Notes under the pieces: generated by a model
What the model was told of the DNA's origin: nothing
Database searches by the model: none
The model's input: the letters and a program-made list of their open reading frames with translations, nothing else
Position numbers and translations under genes: made by a program
Shown: in pieces, positions 1 to 9,126 of the stretch
Position numbering within the stretch: the first letter of the stretch is position 1
How the letters are laid out: each line of letters opens with the position of its first letter
Assembly (NCBI RefSeq): GCF_000026365.1
Contig: NC_012990.1
Location: 682,001-746,000, forward strand
DNA: 64,000 nt
From: Zygosaccharomyces rouxii
Taxonomy: Eukaryota > Ascomycota > Saccharomycetes > Saccharomycetales > Saccharomycetaceae
Direction: 5' to 3'

Positions 1-124
1 CATACACAAAGATTACAGAGGAGTAATAAAGAAAGGGGAACGGGGGAAAAATTACATATAGATAAGGGGTATCAAACGGATAAATTTGCTTTTTTTTTAT
101 TATTATTATTCCATTTTCTTTTGT

Positions 125-1711
125 CTAACCCAGCTTGTAGTTGGAAACCAGCCCACCGATCGTATTGAACTCTGAGTCCAAATTTGGATCGTTCTCAAGC
201 TGAGAAATAAATAATTCTGGGACATCTAAAGCGGAAGGAACTCTCCTATCTTCAGGATTAACTTGTCTCTTATAACGCATTAGGATATTTGCATCTCTGG
301 TGCTAAATTTCTTGATTAATTTCCTGTAAAACAATCCACAAGCATTGCAGAGAGTTCTATTACCATAGGGACCTCTCCTCCATTCAGGCGTAATTCCTTC
401 TTTACAGTGAACGCATGAAGTCGTTGCTTGTTCAGTTTGTCTTACGTTCTCAGCTATAAGAAGACCTTGAGTCAAAGATCTTCTGTAATTTTGAGGTGCA
501 GCTAATGACACTTCTGTTAACGATTTCTTACGTTTTTTCTGGAATTTCAAATTTTTAGGGTTCTTCTTCCCTGGAATTATCGACTGTGGTTGTGCTTGGG
601 ATTGTTGAGGTTGTGAAGATTTGAATATCATTGGCATCGTAGTCCTTCCAACATAAGCTGAAGGATCTGAGAGTGTAAACCTATGAGAAGGCTCAGTAGG
701 ACTGGGTTGAGTTGCAGAAGGCCACGAAGAAATTACTTGATGTTGAGTAGGGGGTGGTCGAGGGGGTGGTGGTTGATGATGTCGTTGTTCAGGGTCTTGA
801 GGTTGCCTCTGTTGTTGTTGCTGCTGTTGTGACTGCCGCCTCTGTTGTTCTTGTGGTGGTATGGCAGTCGCTGGACTTGTGGGTCCACTTGGGAAACGGT
901 AACCATGAAATGCAGTTCTTTCTTGATGCGGCAAATTCATCGTTAGCGATTCCATTGGCGGTAAAACAACCTTGCGTGGTTGTTGTTGAGGGGTGCTCAC
1001 ACGCAAATCTCTTTGTAATTTCGATGCCATATTCTCCTTAATATGAGGAGTTTGTGACTTTAATTCAACTAGCTCCTCCACAGTTTCCTTCAACCTACAA
1101 ACTACATTTCCTAGAGAACTCAACTGTTCATTAGAGACCCTATCCAATAAAATTCTGGAGTTACTGCTTGTTGGTGTAGACGATAACTCTTCAGGATCTT
1201 GCACTACCGGCCAATTTCTAATCTCATCGGATATACAATTTTTAAGCTCTATGATAAAGCTTAATTTATCCTGGTACAGTTGGTTCAACTCGTTGTCATT
1301 CTCAACAGTAGCTGCCGCTCTCATCAGTGAGTCCATGGATGACTGACGTCGGCGACCGCTACTTAAAGCGCTTCCAGTAGTAGTAATACCAGTAGTTCTT
1401 GATTCTAAAGGTGACCCCTCTAAACTGCTCCCACTGCCAGGGTAGCCCTGAGATGAAAGAAATTGCATCTTGGTAGATGACGCTGGCGGTGTCAAAGTAC
1501 TCCTAGGATCTTCATCGGTGGCACTCGTTGTCGTTTCCCCGGATATATTCAGCAAATAAGGTACACTAGGAACTTTGGCACTGGTGGAAATGCTTCTCGA
1601 AAGAACAGGGTGCCTTGTACGCCCAAATACGTTACCACCTTCTGTTGATCCACTGCCCGCCTCCTCGGCTGTTGGTAAGGCTCTCATAGTAGTTGTTTTA
1701 GCAGCGCTCAT
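125..1711 (-). CDS. GAT2: GATA-type zinc-finger transcription factor, Gat2-like
   Basis: 528 aa, ATG at 1711. A single GATA finger lies near residues 432-470: CVHC, an 18-residue spacer holding TPEWRRGP, then CNAC, followed by a basic stretch (FYRKLIKKF). The X18 spacer is the fungal/plant-type finger, distinct from the X17 fingers of Gat1/Gln3. The rest is low complexity: Ser/Thr-rich N-terminus and a Gln/Pro-rich middle (about residues 260-350). Such proteins bind GATA sites in the nucleus; targets cannot be read from sequence. It is divergent from GID8, as YMR136W (GAT2) and YMR135C (GID8) are in S. cerevisiae, which supports orthology over other GATA factors. Length is close to the S. cerevisiae protein. 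Confidence 0.88.
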   Translation of the reverse strand: MSAAKTTTMRALPTAEEAGSGSTEGGNVFGRTRHPVLSRSISTSAKVPSVPYLLNISGETTTSATDEDPRSTLTPPASSTKMQFLSSQGYPGSGSSLEGSPLESRTTGITTTGSALSSGRRRQSSMDSLMRAAATVENDNELNQLYQDKLSFIIELKNCISDEIRNWPVVQDPEELSSTPTSSNSRILLDRVSNEQLSSLGNVVCRLKETVEELVELKSQTPHIKENMASKLQRDLRVSTPQQQPRKVVLPPMESLTMNLPHQERTAFHGYRFPSGPTSPATAIPPQEQQRRQSQQQQQQQRQPQDPEQRHHQPPPPRPPPTQHQVISSWPSATQPSPTEPSHRFTLSDPSAYVGRTTMPMIFKSSQPQQSQAQPQSIIPGKKNPKNLKFQKKRKKSLTEVSLAAPQNYRRSLTQGLLIAENVRQTEQATTSCVHCKEGITPEWRRGPYGNRTLCNACGLFYRKLIKKFSTRDANILMRYKRQVNPEDRRVPSALDVPELFISQLENDPNLDSEFNTIGGLVSNYKLG

Positions 1712-1860
1712 CAGAGATGATTATAAACTAACTATTGTGTTATTATTTTTTTTTTTCCTAATGGCAATCAAATTCGCCTTTTCAGCAACTAAACGTTAAA
1801 ACTTTCTCTCAGTAGTAAAGACACAATCAAGAACAAAAAAAGTGAAATAATAATGATTGA

Positions 1861-1890
1861 AATACGACTTGATACGACTTGATACGACTT
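1861..1890. repeat. 10-bp tandem repeat, three units
   Basis: Unit GATACGACTT in direct tandem (first unit starts AATACGACTT), about 150-180 bp upstream of the GAT2 start codon. No function known to me; could be a minisatellite seed or clustered factor sites. Confidence 0.8.
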
Positions 1891-2298
1891 GACAGTTCAA
1901 AGGAATGGGTATACTGGCCAGCAGCAAGCTCGCAGCTTCAAACGGATGGATATGGATAATATCTTCTCCGTTCTTGTAGGCCCTTTTTACCCTGTTTAGT
2001 CTTTAGCTAGTTCCAAAGTAAATCTAGATATTATTATGGCGACAATACCATTACCAATATGCCAGTGAAATGATTTTATAGTTGACCACTAAATCTGAGC
2101 GCAAACTGGAAAATAGGCAATTGAGATAAACGGGGACCAAGTATGCGATTGACAGTTTTTTTTAGGTTTAGTTGCTCTTGTGCAACCGTATTCGTATCTG
2201 TAGGCCGTTCGAGCCAAATGATTCCTTCACTACGTTTCTTAATTGGAATAAAATTCTTGAGGGCTCTCTCCTAATTAAGTACATCCATCCATAAGTAG

Positions 2299-2324
2299 GT
2301 AGGTTCGCAGGCACATGAACCTAC
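2299..2324. repeat. 8-bp inverted repeat, 10-nt spacer
   Basis: Arms GTAGGTTC (2299-2306) and GAACCTAC (2317-2324) match perfectly. It lies about 210 bp upstream of GID8 and could be a dimeric factor site. No known consensus assigned. Confidence 0.55.
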
Positions 2325-2533
2325 TATTGATCTACATTTAGCGCAGCGATCCGATAATTAAGGAAGGAGATTGCTTTAGTTCTCACGGCTGAGGGTGGCC
2401 ACTTGCATATAGGGGGGAGTCAAAAGGAAAGGTGAGTAGATTAAAGAATCCATCCAAGGAGGGTAGAAGCGAATCATATTGGCAGAGGATTGTTGAAATA
2501 GGATTAATCAAAAAGGTGAAGATAATAGTTGAA

Positions 2534-3511
2534 ATGACTAGCAGCTATGAGAGAAAGAGTTTCAGCAGAGATGAGTGGAAGGAAAATGTGGGAAAGAACC
2601 AACTACCAGCTTCAGGGGAGCCTTCAGTGCCCCATCTATTGTTAAACTATTTTGTCAGTATGGCTTTTGAAGAGTCTAGCGTTAGAATGGCTAGGGAGCT
2701 GGGATACATTAGTAATAATAGAGAAGCTGAAGAGTTTAATGAATTGTATAGGGTTAGGGAAAGGGCACACATCATATCTTTGATCAAATCAGGACGAGTT
2801 GCAGAGGCAATGGAAAGGATATCGGAAGTGTTCGGTACGGAAGTGTTAGAGGACGAGTCTGGTGAAGAGGATTTGCACTTTAAATTACTTCTTCTGAACC
2901 TGACTGAGATGATTAGAGAACATAGACAGGCTCCACCTAACGGAGGTGAAGATTCTCATGAATTTATTCTTAAGCTAGTTGAATATTCTCAACAGAAACT
3001 AGCGATGAAGGCAGCTTCGAGTAAAACCCACATGCAGGAATTAGAACTAGTAATGACATTATTATTAGTACCACACGATGGTGAAGTAAACAAGTTACCA
3101 CGGTCTTTGAAGGGTCTTTATAGTTTGCCACTAAGAGCTCAAGTGGCAGAAATGGTCAATCGTAGGCTGTTGAAATCGATGCATTCTCATGTGGCAGAAG
3201 GTAAGTACCCTGATTTGGTTGGTGGGACCGGTATTAACAGCGGCAGTCGTTACACCGGCGTTTTACGTGTAAGGCCTAGGGAAGATATTGCAAAAGAGTT
3301 GACGACTCACCGTTTGGGAGAGATTAGAGATGAGAGTAACAATCCTCATAACGACGGCGGTGATTGGGCATCAACGGCTAAATTACTCGGCGGCGAAGAC
3401 GAAGGTGAACAAAGGTTTGAAGCAAGACTGATCCAAGTTATGAAATTATGGGCATGGTGTGAGAACCAACTACATGGAGGTGATATCGGTGTACCTAGGG
3501 TAGAATCTTAA
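2534..3511 (+). CDS. GID8: GID/CTLH ubiquitin ligase complex subunit Gid8
   Basis: 325 aa from the ATG at 2534; the reading frame is open upstream to a GTG at 2432 but the family start (MT...S...F..DEWKE) matches this ATG. Gid8 is a scaffold subunit of the GID E3 ligase that degrades gluconeogenic enzymes after glucose return. Visible are a LisH-type helix pair (LLLNYFVSMAFEESSVRMA, about residues 35-55), a CTLH region (RERAHIISLIKSGRVAEAM) and a CRA-like C-terminal half ending in ENQLHGGDIGVPRVES, nearly the S. cerevisiae C-terminus. It is shorter than S. cerevisiae Gid8 (455 aa) because Asn/Gln/Ser-rich inserts are missing. It converges with ERG29, with only 32 bp between stop codons, as in the YMR134-135 order. 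Confidence 0.93.
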   Translation: MTSSYERKSFSRDEWKENVGKNQLPASGEPSVPHLLLNYFVSMAFEESSVRMARELGYISNNREAEEFNELYRVRERAHIISLIKSGRVAEAMERISEVFGTEVLEDESGEEDLHFKLLLLNLTEMIREHRQAPPNGGEDSHEFILKLVEYSQQKLAMKAASSKTHMQELELVMTLLLVPHDGEVNKLPRSLKGLYSLPLRAQVAEMVNRRLLKSMHSHVAEGKYPDLVGGTGINSGSRYTGVLRVRPREDIAKELTTHRLGEIRDESNNPHNDGGDWASTAKLLGGEDEGEQRFEARLIQVMKLWAWCENQLHGGDIGVPRVES

Positions 3512-3543
3512 TTAACTATGTAAACGTGATTGTGATGATGTTA

Positions 3544-4257
3544 TTATTCCCCCAAAACAAATTCGCACTTGATTTTATCACCAGTTTCTATCTTTAAGAA
3601 GCATAATTGAACATCGTCCGTTGACACAGGTAAAAGTTCATTTTGCGAATTAAAGATACGAACGTTATTACCAATGGCGAATTTTTGTCTATCAGTTACC
3701 AATTCTTCAAAAAGGTGAGAATCTTTGAAGAGGTGATACAACCGTTTACGTAACACACGAAGTCTTGTGCCGAATTCTGGTCTCTTTTCATTTTCATATT
3801 CTTCCGGTGAAAATTCCAAATGGAACAACAGCGGTTTTTCCAGTAGTGGCTGACTTTCGATCGTTCTGATACATTGACATTCCACGTAAAGATGAGCAAC
3901 GTGGACTGGTTTGGCGAAGAATTTCTCTTTGTCCTCAAATTCTTCGATTACGATCCCACTTTTTTCATCCAAGTATTCCTTACTATGATATTCATCACTT
4001 ACTATGAGGCGGTGTAATTTTAGAGATTCGTCGATATAACCTTTGTTCAATTCTTCAGAAGTTTCATGGGTAACTTGGGCCATCTTACGGGTCATATTAA
4101 GCTCGTTAATGATGGCAATGCTACCCATTATCATCAGAAACAACGTTATTCGTGCACTAATAGGGTCATGTATAAAATTCTGCACATATGGCATACGTGC
4201 TAAAGCATGTAGGAGGGGAGCCTCGAGTTCCAAATATCTGTCAATGATCCAAACCAT
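3544..4257 (-). CDS. ERG29: ER sterol-synthesis protein Erg29
   Basis: 237 aa, ATG at 4257, the same length as S. cerevisiae Erg29 (YMR134W). One membrane segment is visible near residues 33-52 (ISARITLFLMIMGSIAIINEL); the remainder is hydrophilic and presumably cytosolic. In S. cerevisiae this essential ER protein acts in ergosterol synthesis, around the methylsterol oxidation step, and affects iron homeostasis. No catalytic motif is recognisable. Its place beside GID8 supports the call. Confidence 0.9.
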   Translation of the reverse strand: MVWIIDRYLELEAPLLHALARMPYVQNFIHDPISARITLFLMIMGSIAIINELNMTRKMAQVTHETSEELNKGYIDESLKLHRLIVSDEYHSKEYLDEKSGIVIEEFEDKEKFFAKPVHVAHLYVECQCIRTIESQPLLEKPLLFHLEFSPEEYENEKRPEFGTRLRVLRKRLYHLFKDSHLFEELVTDRQKFAIGNNVRIFNSQNELLPVSTDDVQLCFLKIETGDKIKCEFVLGE

Positions 4258-5321
4258 GAAGGAGAGAGGGGGGTATGAGGTTAGGGAATGTTAGCAGTGG
4301 TGTTAGCGGTAAAATCAGTGTTTAACGCCAAAGTTTTGTTGGTGTACGGTAACCTTGATGTGTATAGTCAAAGTGATAATAATAGAGTTTCCCTCAGAAG
4401 TGTTGAAATTTCAGAAGGATCTTCACATTACGCCCCTCGAACAGGTGAAAAAATTACCAATGACGAATATTGATGTAAATAATACGACAGCCTTTTAAAG
4501 GCAACGGAAAAAAAACAGAAAACAAACTTTGGTAAACAACAATATGGGTTTCATGGAAACCATTTGTTCTTGTCATTCTTGGTACTGTCTTCCTTCTTCA
4601 TTTTTTTCCGATTATTGGTATTTTATCCATATTCGGAAGACATCTTTTAATAATACGGCACAAAACTCAGCAATAAAATTCTCCACACATATTCAACTCT
4701 AACAGTGCTATGTGAACCTCCCCTAGATTCGAACCCAAGATACAAATATATTACCATAGGTGGTAAAATTTTCATTTTCACATTCGCGTTGAAACGCTAT
4801 AGGCTGTAATTCTTTGAAGTCCGTATTCGAGGAATTCTTCTTGCAACAACCGAACCGCGAAATTGGTTTCAATAATGGAAATGACGTCTTTTTTCGTGGG
4901 CCAGCTGCATCTATCGCTGCGCTTTAAGCCGTTGTCCCGTAATTCGTTAACAATTGCGTATTTTCTTTATACAGCATCTTCGACTCAAACTTTTTACCTC
5001 GTTAGATAGCTAAGATGGCAAAGCATATACCACACACAGGTGTTGGCGCAGTTGTGCTCTTCGAAAATTCGAGGCTCCTAAGTAACAATGAAGGAAAAAG
5101 AAAAATAGGTGATTCAGAAAAACAAACTTTTCTCGGAATATTATTAACCCAAGAAGTATGGTAGAAATATATAAGGTCACCAAGTTCGAACAATTGTAGC
5201 ACACATGGTCATAATCAGCCTTTTGACTAGTTTTGAGTCAACAATCACAGTTTTAGGCTGTTTTCATCAATTTTCTGGTAATTCCACTTGCATAACCCCT
5301 CACACAAACACATAAGACGAC
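4258..5321. other. intergenic region, ERG29 promoter to wall-protein gene
   Basis: About 1.06 kb. Short ORFs here (for example 4288-4473 + and the 5002-5204 minus frames) lack conserved features. A B-box-like GGTTCGAATC on the minus strand (about 4727-4737) has no tRNA fold around it. A TATA-like ATATATAA sits near 5167. No gene is supported. Confidence 0.5.
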
Positions 5322-5801
5322 ATGAAGTTTATTCTACCGCTGGCGGTCGTTGCTCCCATCGCTGAGGCTCATTTAATTCAGAGAGACAACATTGACCCAT
5401 CCTCTAGAAGTTCTGTTAACACCGTTTACACATTTATCGGATCTGGTTCTAGTTCAAATGTCTTGCAAATGCAAAGTTCTAGCTCCTCTCCTTCGGAAAC
5501 TTCAGATAGTGCGCGTGAATCGTCTGCTTTATCACAATTGTTACATGCAAGCACTGTTAGCGCACCCCAAAGCACTGAGTTTTCTAGCGCAAGCGTTACC
5601 TCATCTCCTTCTAACATGTCTGCATCAGGCTCTTCGGACGCTTCTTCCAAAAAACACACCGGAACAAACACCGGTGATAAACCTTCATCATCCCCATCAT
5701 CTTCATCTACCAAATCTGCAGCTAGTTCTGGTGCAGCTAACCATTTGGATGTGCCTATTATGGCTGGTGGTATTGCAGTTGCTGCCATTGCCATGTTGTG
5801 A
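5322..5801 (+). CDS. small Ser-rich GPI-anchored cell-wall protein
   Basis: 159 aa, ATG at 5322. The N-terminus (MKFILPLAVVAPIAEAH) is a signal peptide; the middle is Ser/Thr-rich (about 40% Ser, long Ser runs), as in O-mannosylated yeast wall proteins; the C-terminus (DVPIMAGGIAVAAIAML) is a hydrophobic GPI-addition signal preceded by small residues (SSGAAN). I do not recognise an ortholog. It and the next gene are inserted between ERG29 and REC114, which are neighbours in S. cerevisiae, so it looks like a lineage-specific wall or adhesion protein. Surface location is inferred from the signals. Confidence 0.8.
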   Translation: MKFILPLAVVAPIAEAHLIQRDNIDPSSRSSVNTVYTFIGSGSSSNVLQMQSSSSSPSETSDSARESSALSQLLHASTVSAPQSTEFSSASVTSSPSNMSASGSSDASSKKHTGTNTGDKPSSSPSSSSTKSAASSGAANHLDVPIMAGGIAVAAIAML

Positions 5802-6291
5802 TATTGTGATGCTTTTATTTGGTCTGATCCATTGATTTCCACGGGTTCTGGTTGTTTCTGATAGGGCTAGTTGGACTTTAATTTTGTTTTGTTTTCATCG
5901 TTTGTCGTTTTCTGAAGCCATTGGCATCTGTTCAGTCCATACCATAGCACCATGAATATTCTAGCATTTTTGTCACGTTCATTCGTTTTGATTTTATCTT
6001 CCATTTGCATCCAAAGCTCTTCCGATCTTTACGTTTAACTGATTTTACTCAATTAATTATTGTTGGTATTATTGTCCGTTGTGTAATCTAATAGGGTTCT
6101 ATTCCCTCAATAAATAGCGGTACTTGTGGCTAATGTGCCTCAATTTTTTAATTGCTAGCTCTTTATGGAAAGCATATTTGATTCTGAGTACTTAAAAGAA
6201 TAGCATCTTCAATTCTTGCAGGAAGTGGTACTATTGAGATGCTCTTAACTAGCAGTGGTATTACTAGTGGAAGTGGCATTCTGCGTTAAAA
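5802..6291. other. intergenic region between two wall-protein genes
   Basis: 490 bp, AT-rich. No ORF, RNA gene or strong repeat seen. It should hold the 3' end of the first gene and the promoter of the second. Confidence 0.5.
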
Positions 6292-6894
6292 ATGGTATCC
6301 TGTATTCATATCGCTGTGAACTTTTTCCTATTCGTGGGGGCTTCAGCGGCTTCCTCCACTATCACCAAAGGGCCAGATCGAGTTGAAGTATCGAAGGCTA
6401 CTGATAGCGCTTCTCTCAGATTAGATGCTGCTGAAGCTGACATGCGTTTTTTCTCTGTATTTCTTTCAGATTTCAGGGTTAATATGGATTCCTATACTTC
6501 ATACTTGGGGGCACACCATAAGACAATGCCTCAGAAAGTGGCAGACTACTACCACCACGTAGCTGAATTACCACAAAGTGCAGATTTAGAAAAAGATATT
6601 GCTGCTTCCTTTCCCTTTTCACAATTTCGAACTTTTATCGCTGACTTTCCTTGGTATAGTACCTTATTATCAAGTGCTAATGAAAGTACTATGTTCCTTC
6701 CGGAGGATTTTGCGACCGAAGGAGCCTCACACGGTACTAAAACAACGAATGTTCAACCATATTCATCTTCTAGGTCCACTTCAAGTCTATCTTCCACTAA
6801 GTCACACTCACACAATGGTGCTATGAGAGGATCTGACTCATCTTTTCCATTGCAGTTTTTTTCCATTCCTCTTCTAGTGGGAATGTTGCTATGA
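6292..6894 (+). CDS. SRP1/TIP1 (PAU/TIR)-like GPI cell-wall protein
   Basis: 200 aa, ATG at 6292. A signal peptide (MVSCIHIAVNFFLFVGASAA) is followed by an about 100-residue domain resembling the SRP1/TIP1 fold: ADMRFFSVFLSDFRVNMDSYTSYL, then YYHHVAELP and the FPFSQFRTFIADFPWYSTLL segment near residues 104-125. Next comes a short Ser-rich linker and a hydrophobic C-terminus (LQFFSIPLLVGMLL) typical of GPI attachment. S. cerevisiae members (TIR, DAN, PAU) are wall mannoproteins often induced by cold or low oxygen. This copy is divergent, so no single ortholog is named. Its stop codon is 4 bp from the REC114 stop, tail to tail. Confidence 0.75.
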   Translation: MVSCIHIAVNFFLFVGASAASSTITKGPDRVEVSKATDSASLRLDAAEADMRFFSVFLSDFRVNMDSYTSYLGAHHKTMPQKVADYYHHVAELPQSADLEKDIAASFPFSQFRTFIADFPWYSTLLSSANESTMFLPEDFATEGASHGTKTTNVQPYSSSRSTSSLSSTKSHSHNGAMRGSDSSFPLQFFSIPLLVGMLL

Positions 6895-6898
6895 ACAT

Positions 6899-8134
6899 TT
6901 AAGACGTTTTTTCAACCATCTCACTCAGAACACTTTCCACTTTAGAGACCCATTTTAAAAATTTTTTATCTTTGAGCTTTCTTTTGATAAGTTTTTTGGA
7001 GATTTTCAATTCAGGTAGAGTAGCATTCGTATTATTGTCTTCTGTTTTTTTTAGTTTGCCGTTTGTTTCGTTGTTTTGTTCTTGATTCGGTGGAGAAATT
7101 GCCGCCGATGCGAGGGGATGGACACTGTGAGGTTCAGAAGCTGGAATAGGAATCTGAGAATGCGTTGCCGATGCATGAGGTGCAGATTCAGGTGACTGAG
7201 GTACCTGGAACTGGACTAAAGGTGCGGGTGCGGTTGGCAGTATTGGTAGCGGTGCTGGGGCGAGTTTGATTAGGCCCTTAGGCAAAGTAATTCTGTCCTC
7301 CAAAGGTGGTGAAGGAGGATCTTTTGGTCCTTTGTTCTCAATAGTAGACTTCACATATGGTTGTGAGGCAAGAATTTCTATCGCTGGATTAACCGCCAAA
7401 CAGTTTCCTGTCGTGATTGAAGGAGCGGCTATTGGATCATTGAAACGAGGAAAACCGGAAACGCCTTCCTCAGAAACCATTTTCTCAAGCGAACTAGACT
7501 CCTGGAGCTGTACGAGGTTTGAATCTGGCTCTCTAGTGCTCGTAAAAATGGCATCAGTTCTCGTTAATGGTCCAAGTTCTTCCCAAACGTTCATTGACAT
7601 ATCAGGAACCAACTGTGACTGTGGAAAGGCATTGTCATTGGTGGCTCTCTGATTGAGCAGTGATAGCATGCTCTGTAGAGGTGTTTGAGAGCTACACTGT
7701 GGAGGTGCAGCTGATTGTGAGATTACAGGTGGCATATGTGCTCTAACCACTATGAGCCCCAAACCAATAATTTTATTGGTGGCATCCGAAAAATCTGAAT
7801 CATTGTCAAATGCTACTTGGAACCGTCTCATATGTGTGGAAGAAATCATGTATTTACATGAAATTGAAGGCTTCTTTGCACAGAATTGTATTAGTTTGCG
7901 TCCCTCATTAGAATTTACTAGAGCGTAGTCTAATGCTTGACCGTTGCGTGTCACCTTGACAATAGTATAGTTTCCTTCTCTTCTCACAGTAAATTGCATT
8001 TGAGCTTCTGGGCCAAAGCGCCTCCACTTAATCTTTTCCAAATGTCTTGAGGAAGCATTTAGACCTTGGGGAGCGTATATGTTTTCAAGGTATGCATGGT
8101 AGAATTTCAACGGAAAAGAAAACTCGACGTCCAT
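6899..8134 (-). CDS. REC114: meiotic double-strand-break protein Rec114
   Basis: 411 aa, ATG at 8134; S. cerevisiae Rec114 (YMR133W) is 428 aa. Rec114 works with Mei4 and Mer2 on chromosome axes to promote Spo11 breaks in meiosis. The N-terminal about 140 residues form the conserved PH-like part (SFPLKFYHAYLENIY, KWRRFGPEAQMQFTVRREGNY, KYMISSTHMRRFQVAFDN, IIGLGLIVV). A Pro/Ser-rich disordered middle follows, and the C-terminal helix (LKDKKFLKWVSKVESVLSEMVEK) matches the Mei4-contact and trimerisation part. The frame is open to that helix, so no intron is needed. Two URS1-like sites precede it, fitting meiotic control. Confidence 0.88.
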   Translation of the reverse strand: MDVEFSFPLKFYHAYLENIYAPQGLNASSRHLEKIKWRRFGPEAQMQFTVRREGNYTIVKVTRNGQALDYALVNSNEGRKLIQFCAKKPSISCKYMISSTHMRRFQVAFDNDSDFSDATNKIIGLGLIVVRAHMPPVISQSAAPPQCSSQTPLQSMLSLLNQRATNDNAFPQSQLVPDMSMNVWEELGPLTRTDAIFTSTREPDSNLVQLQESSSLEKMVSEEGVSGFPRFNDPIAAPSITTGNCLAVNPAIEILASQPYVKSTIENKGPKDPPSPPLEDRITLPKGLIKLAPAPLPILPTAPAPLVQFQVPQSPESAPHASATHSQIPIPASEPHSVHPLASAAISPPNQEQNNETNGKLKKTEDNNTNATLPELKISKKLIKRKLKDKKFLKWVSKVESVLSEMVEKTS

Positions 8135-8216
8135 TATTCACTATCTTTCTTCTTTACTGCTATTATTCCCTTGATTGTATGTCATTAGAGTGGTTTGTAA
8201 GAAAATAAAAGCTTTA

Positions 8217-8250
8217 GGCGGCTAAATGTTCTTTTTGAAAACAGCCGCCG
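8217..8250 (-). promoter_or_regulatory. pair of URS1-like (Ume6) sites at REC114
   Basis: TAGCCGCC on the minus strand (8224-8217) and AGCCGCCG on the plus strand (8243-8250) lie about 83-116 bp upstream of the REC114 ATG. URS1 (TAGCCGCCGA) is bound by Ume6, which represses early meiotic genes in mitosis and with Ime1 activates them. Each site here is an imperfect full match but has the core. Confidence 0.65.
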
Positions 8251-8426
8251 TCGACTGTCCGGTTATTGGAGAGTAAATATAGGGTATTCGGACAGTAAAA
8301 AGAAAAACATACAAATGTAAAATTAAGATTTAATAAAGTGAAGCGTCATAAGCTACTAATATTCATGACGATGAGTCTCTTCTCAGGGCGAATTAGTTCA
8401 CATTTGAAACCATCAACAATATTTCA

Positions 8427-9041
8427 ATGGTGTATGTTTATGAGTCTAAGCCAATAGATACTTTTGATAGTCATTTTATCATTTCTGGCAGAGATCAATT
8501 TGAAAATGATCTCTTGATCAAATATGGATTCCGTGAATGGGGGCTCATTTGGTTCCATACGGACAAGTACTCTAGCGGTCACATTTATTTAAAATTGTTG
8601 CCACATGAAAAATCGTTAGACGACGTTCCTGACGAAGTCTTACAGGATTGTTTACAACTCTGTAAATCAAATTCAATTCAAGGCAATAAGCTGGGTCAGT
8701 GTAAGATCATAACTACGCCATGGCATAATCTACGTAAGAGTGGATTCATGAAACCTGGAGAAGTATCTTATAAATCTACCAAAAATTGTAAAAAATTTCA
8801 ATGCTATGAGAGAAATCAGAAACTGTTAAATCGTTTATGCAAAACTCGTGTTGAATTGTATGATGCAGAACCATTATTGCATCAGGCTAAGAAGGAAAAA
8901 GATGCATGTGCGTTGTTAGAATACGTGGAGGCTAATCATGATAAGCTAATCGAGGAAGAAAAGTTAAGAAAACGGGAGAAGAAATTAAAGAAAAGGAATC
9001 CAGATAAAGAAGATGAGTTAGTCAACGATCAAAGCGTTTGA
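8427..9041 (+). CDS. JLP2: NFACT-R (DUF814) domain protein Jlp2, CCDC25-like
   Basis: 204 aa, ATG at 8427, about the size of S. cerevisiae Jlp2 (YMR132C). The N-terminal two thirds form an NFACT-R/DUF814 domain (GRDQFENDLLIKYGFREWGLIWFHTDKYSSGHIYLKL, later GQCKIITTPWHNLRKSGFMKPGEVSYKS); the C-terminus is a Lys/Glu-rich coiled coil (EEEKLRKREKKLKKRNPDKEDE). The human relative is CCDC25. The yeast function is not well defined. It sits between REC114 and RRB1, as in S. cerevisiae, and is divergent from REC114, sharing a 292-bp promoter region. Confidence 0.9.
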   Translation: MVYVYESKPIDTFDSHFIISGRDQFENDLLIKYGFREWGLIWFHTDKYSSGHIYLKLLPHEKSLDDVPDEVLQDCLQLCKSNSIQGNKLGQCKIITTPWHNLRKSGFMKPGEVSYKSTKNCKKFQCYERNQKLLNRLCKTRVELYDAEPLLHQAKKEKDACALLEYVEANHDKLIEEEKLRKREKKLKKRNPDKEDELVNDQSV

Positions 9042-9066
9042 ATATGACCAATTGTCCAGTTGGAAC

Positions 9067-9076
9067 TAGCCGCCGA
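9067..9076 (+). promoter_or_regulatory. perfect URS1 (TAGCCGCCGA) between JLP2 and RRB1
   Basis: Exact match to the Ume6 consensus, 26 bp after the JLP2 stop and about 180 bp upstream of the RRB1 ATG. Role unproven; RRB1 is not a meiotic gene. Confidence 0.5.
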
Positions 9077-9126
9077 TTGTCGAGAACACATCGTCACTAT
9101 TGTCATCGGTCTTTTCTTTTCACTGT

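Larger units (their letters stand above)
1712..2533. other. divergent GAT2/GID8 promoter region
   Basis: 822 bp without a convincing gene. It holds a 10-bp tandem repeat (1861-1890), a T-rich run just upstream of GAT2, and an inverted repeat GTAGGTTC/GAACCTAC at 2299-2324. Open reading that precedes GID8 from 2432 starts with GTG and is taken as 5' leader, not protein. Confidence 0.6.

Noticed and set aside
2432..2533. 34-residue extension of GID8 from a GTG
   Set aside because: Nuclear yeast genes start at ATG and the family N-terminus begins at 2534. The same logic moved starts of RRB1, RIC1, RAD5, DLT1, ADE16/17, SCS3, MED31 and GCD6.
4288..4473. 61-aa ORF upstream of ERG29
   Set aside because: Short, no recognisable features, lies in the ERG29 promoter.
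4720..4745. tRNA or tRNA relic suggested by GGTTCGAATC on the minus strand
   Set aside because: No acceptor, D or anticodon arm can be folded around it. An isolated TFIIIC B box is possible but unproven.
8174..8426. 5' UTR intron for JLP2 (GTATGT at 8177, TACTAAT near 8355)
   Set aside because: Branch point is not canonical, no clear acceptor before the ATG, and JLP2 is complete without it.
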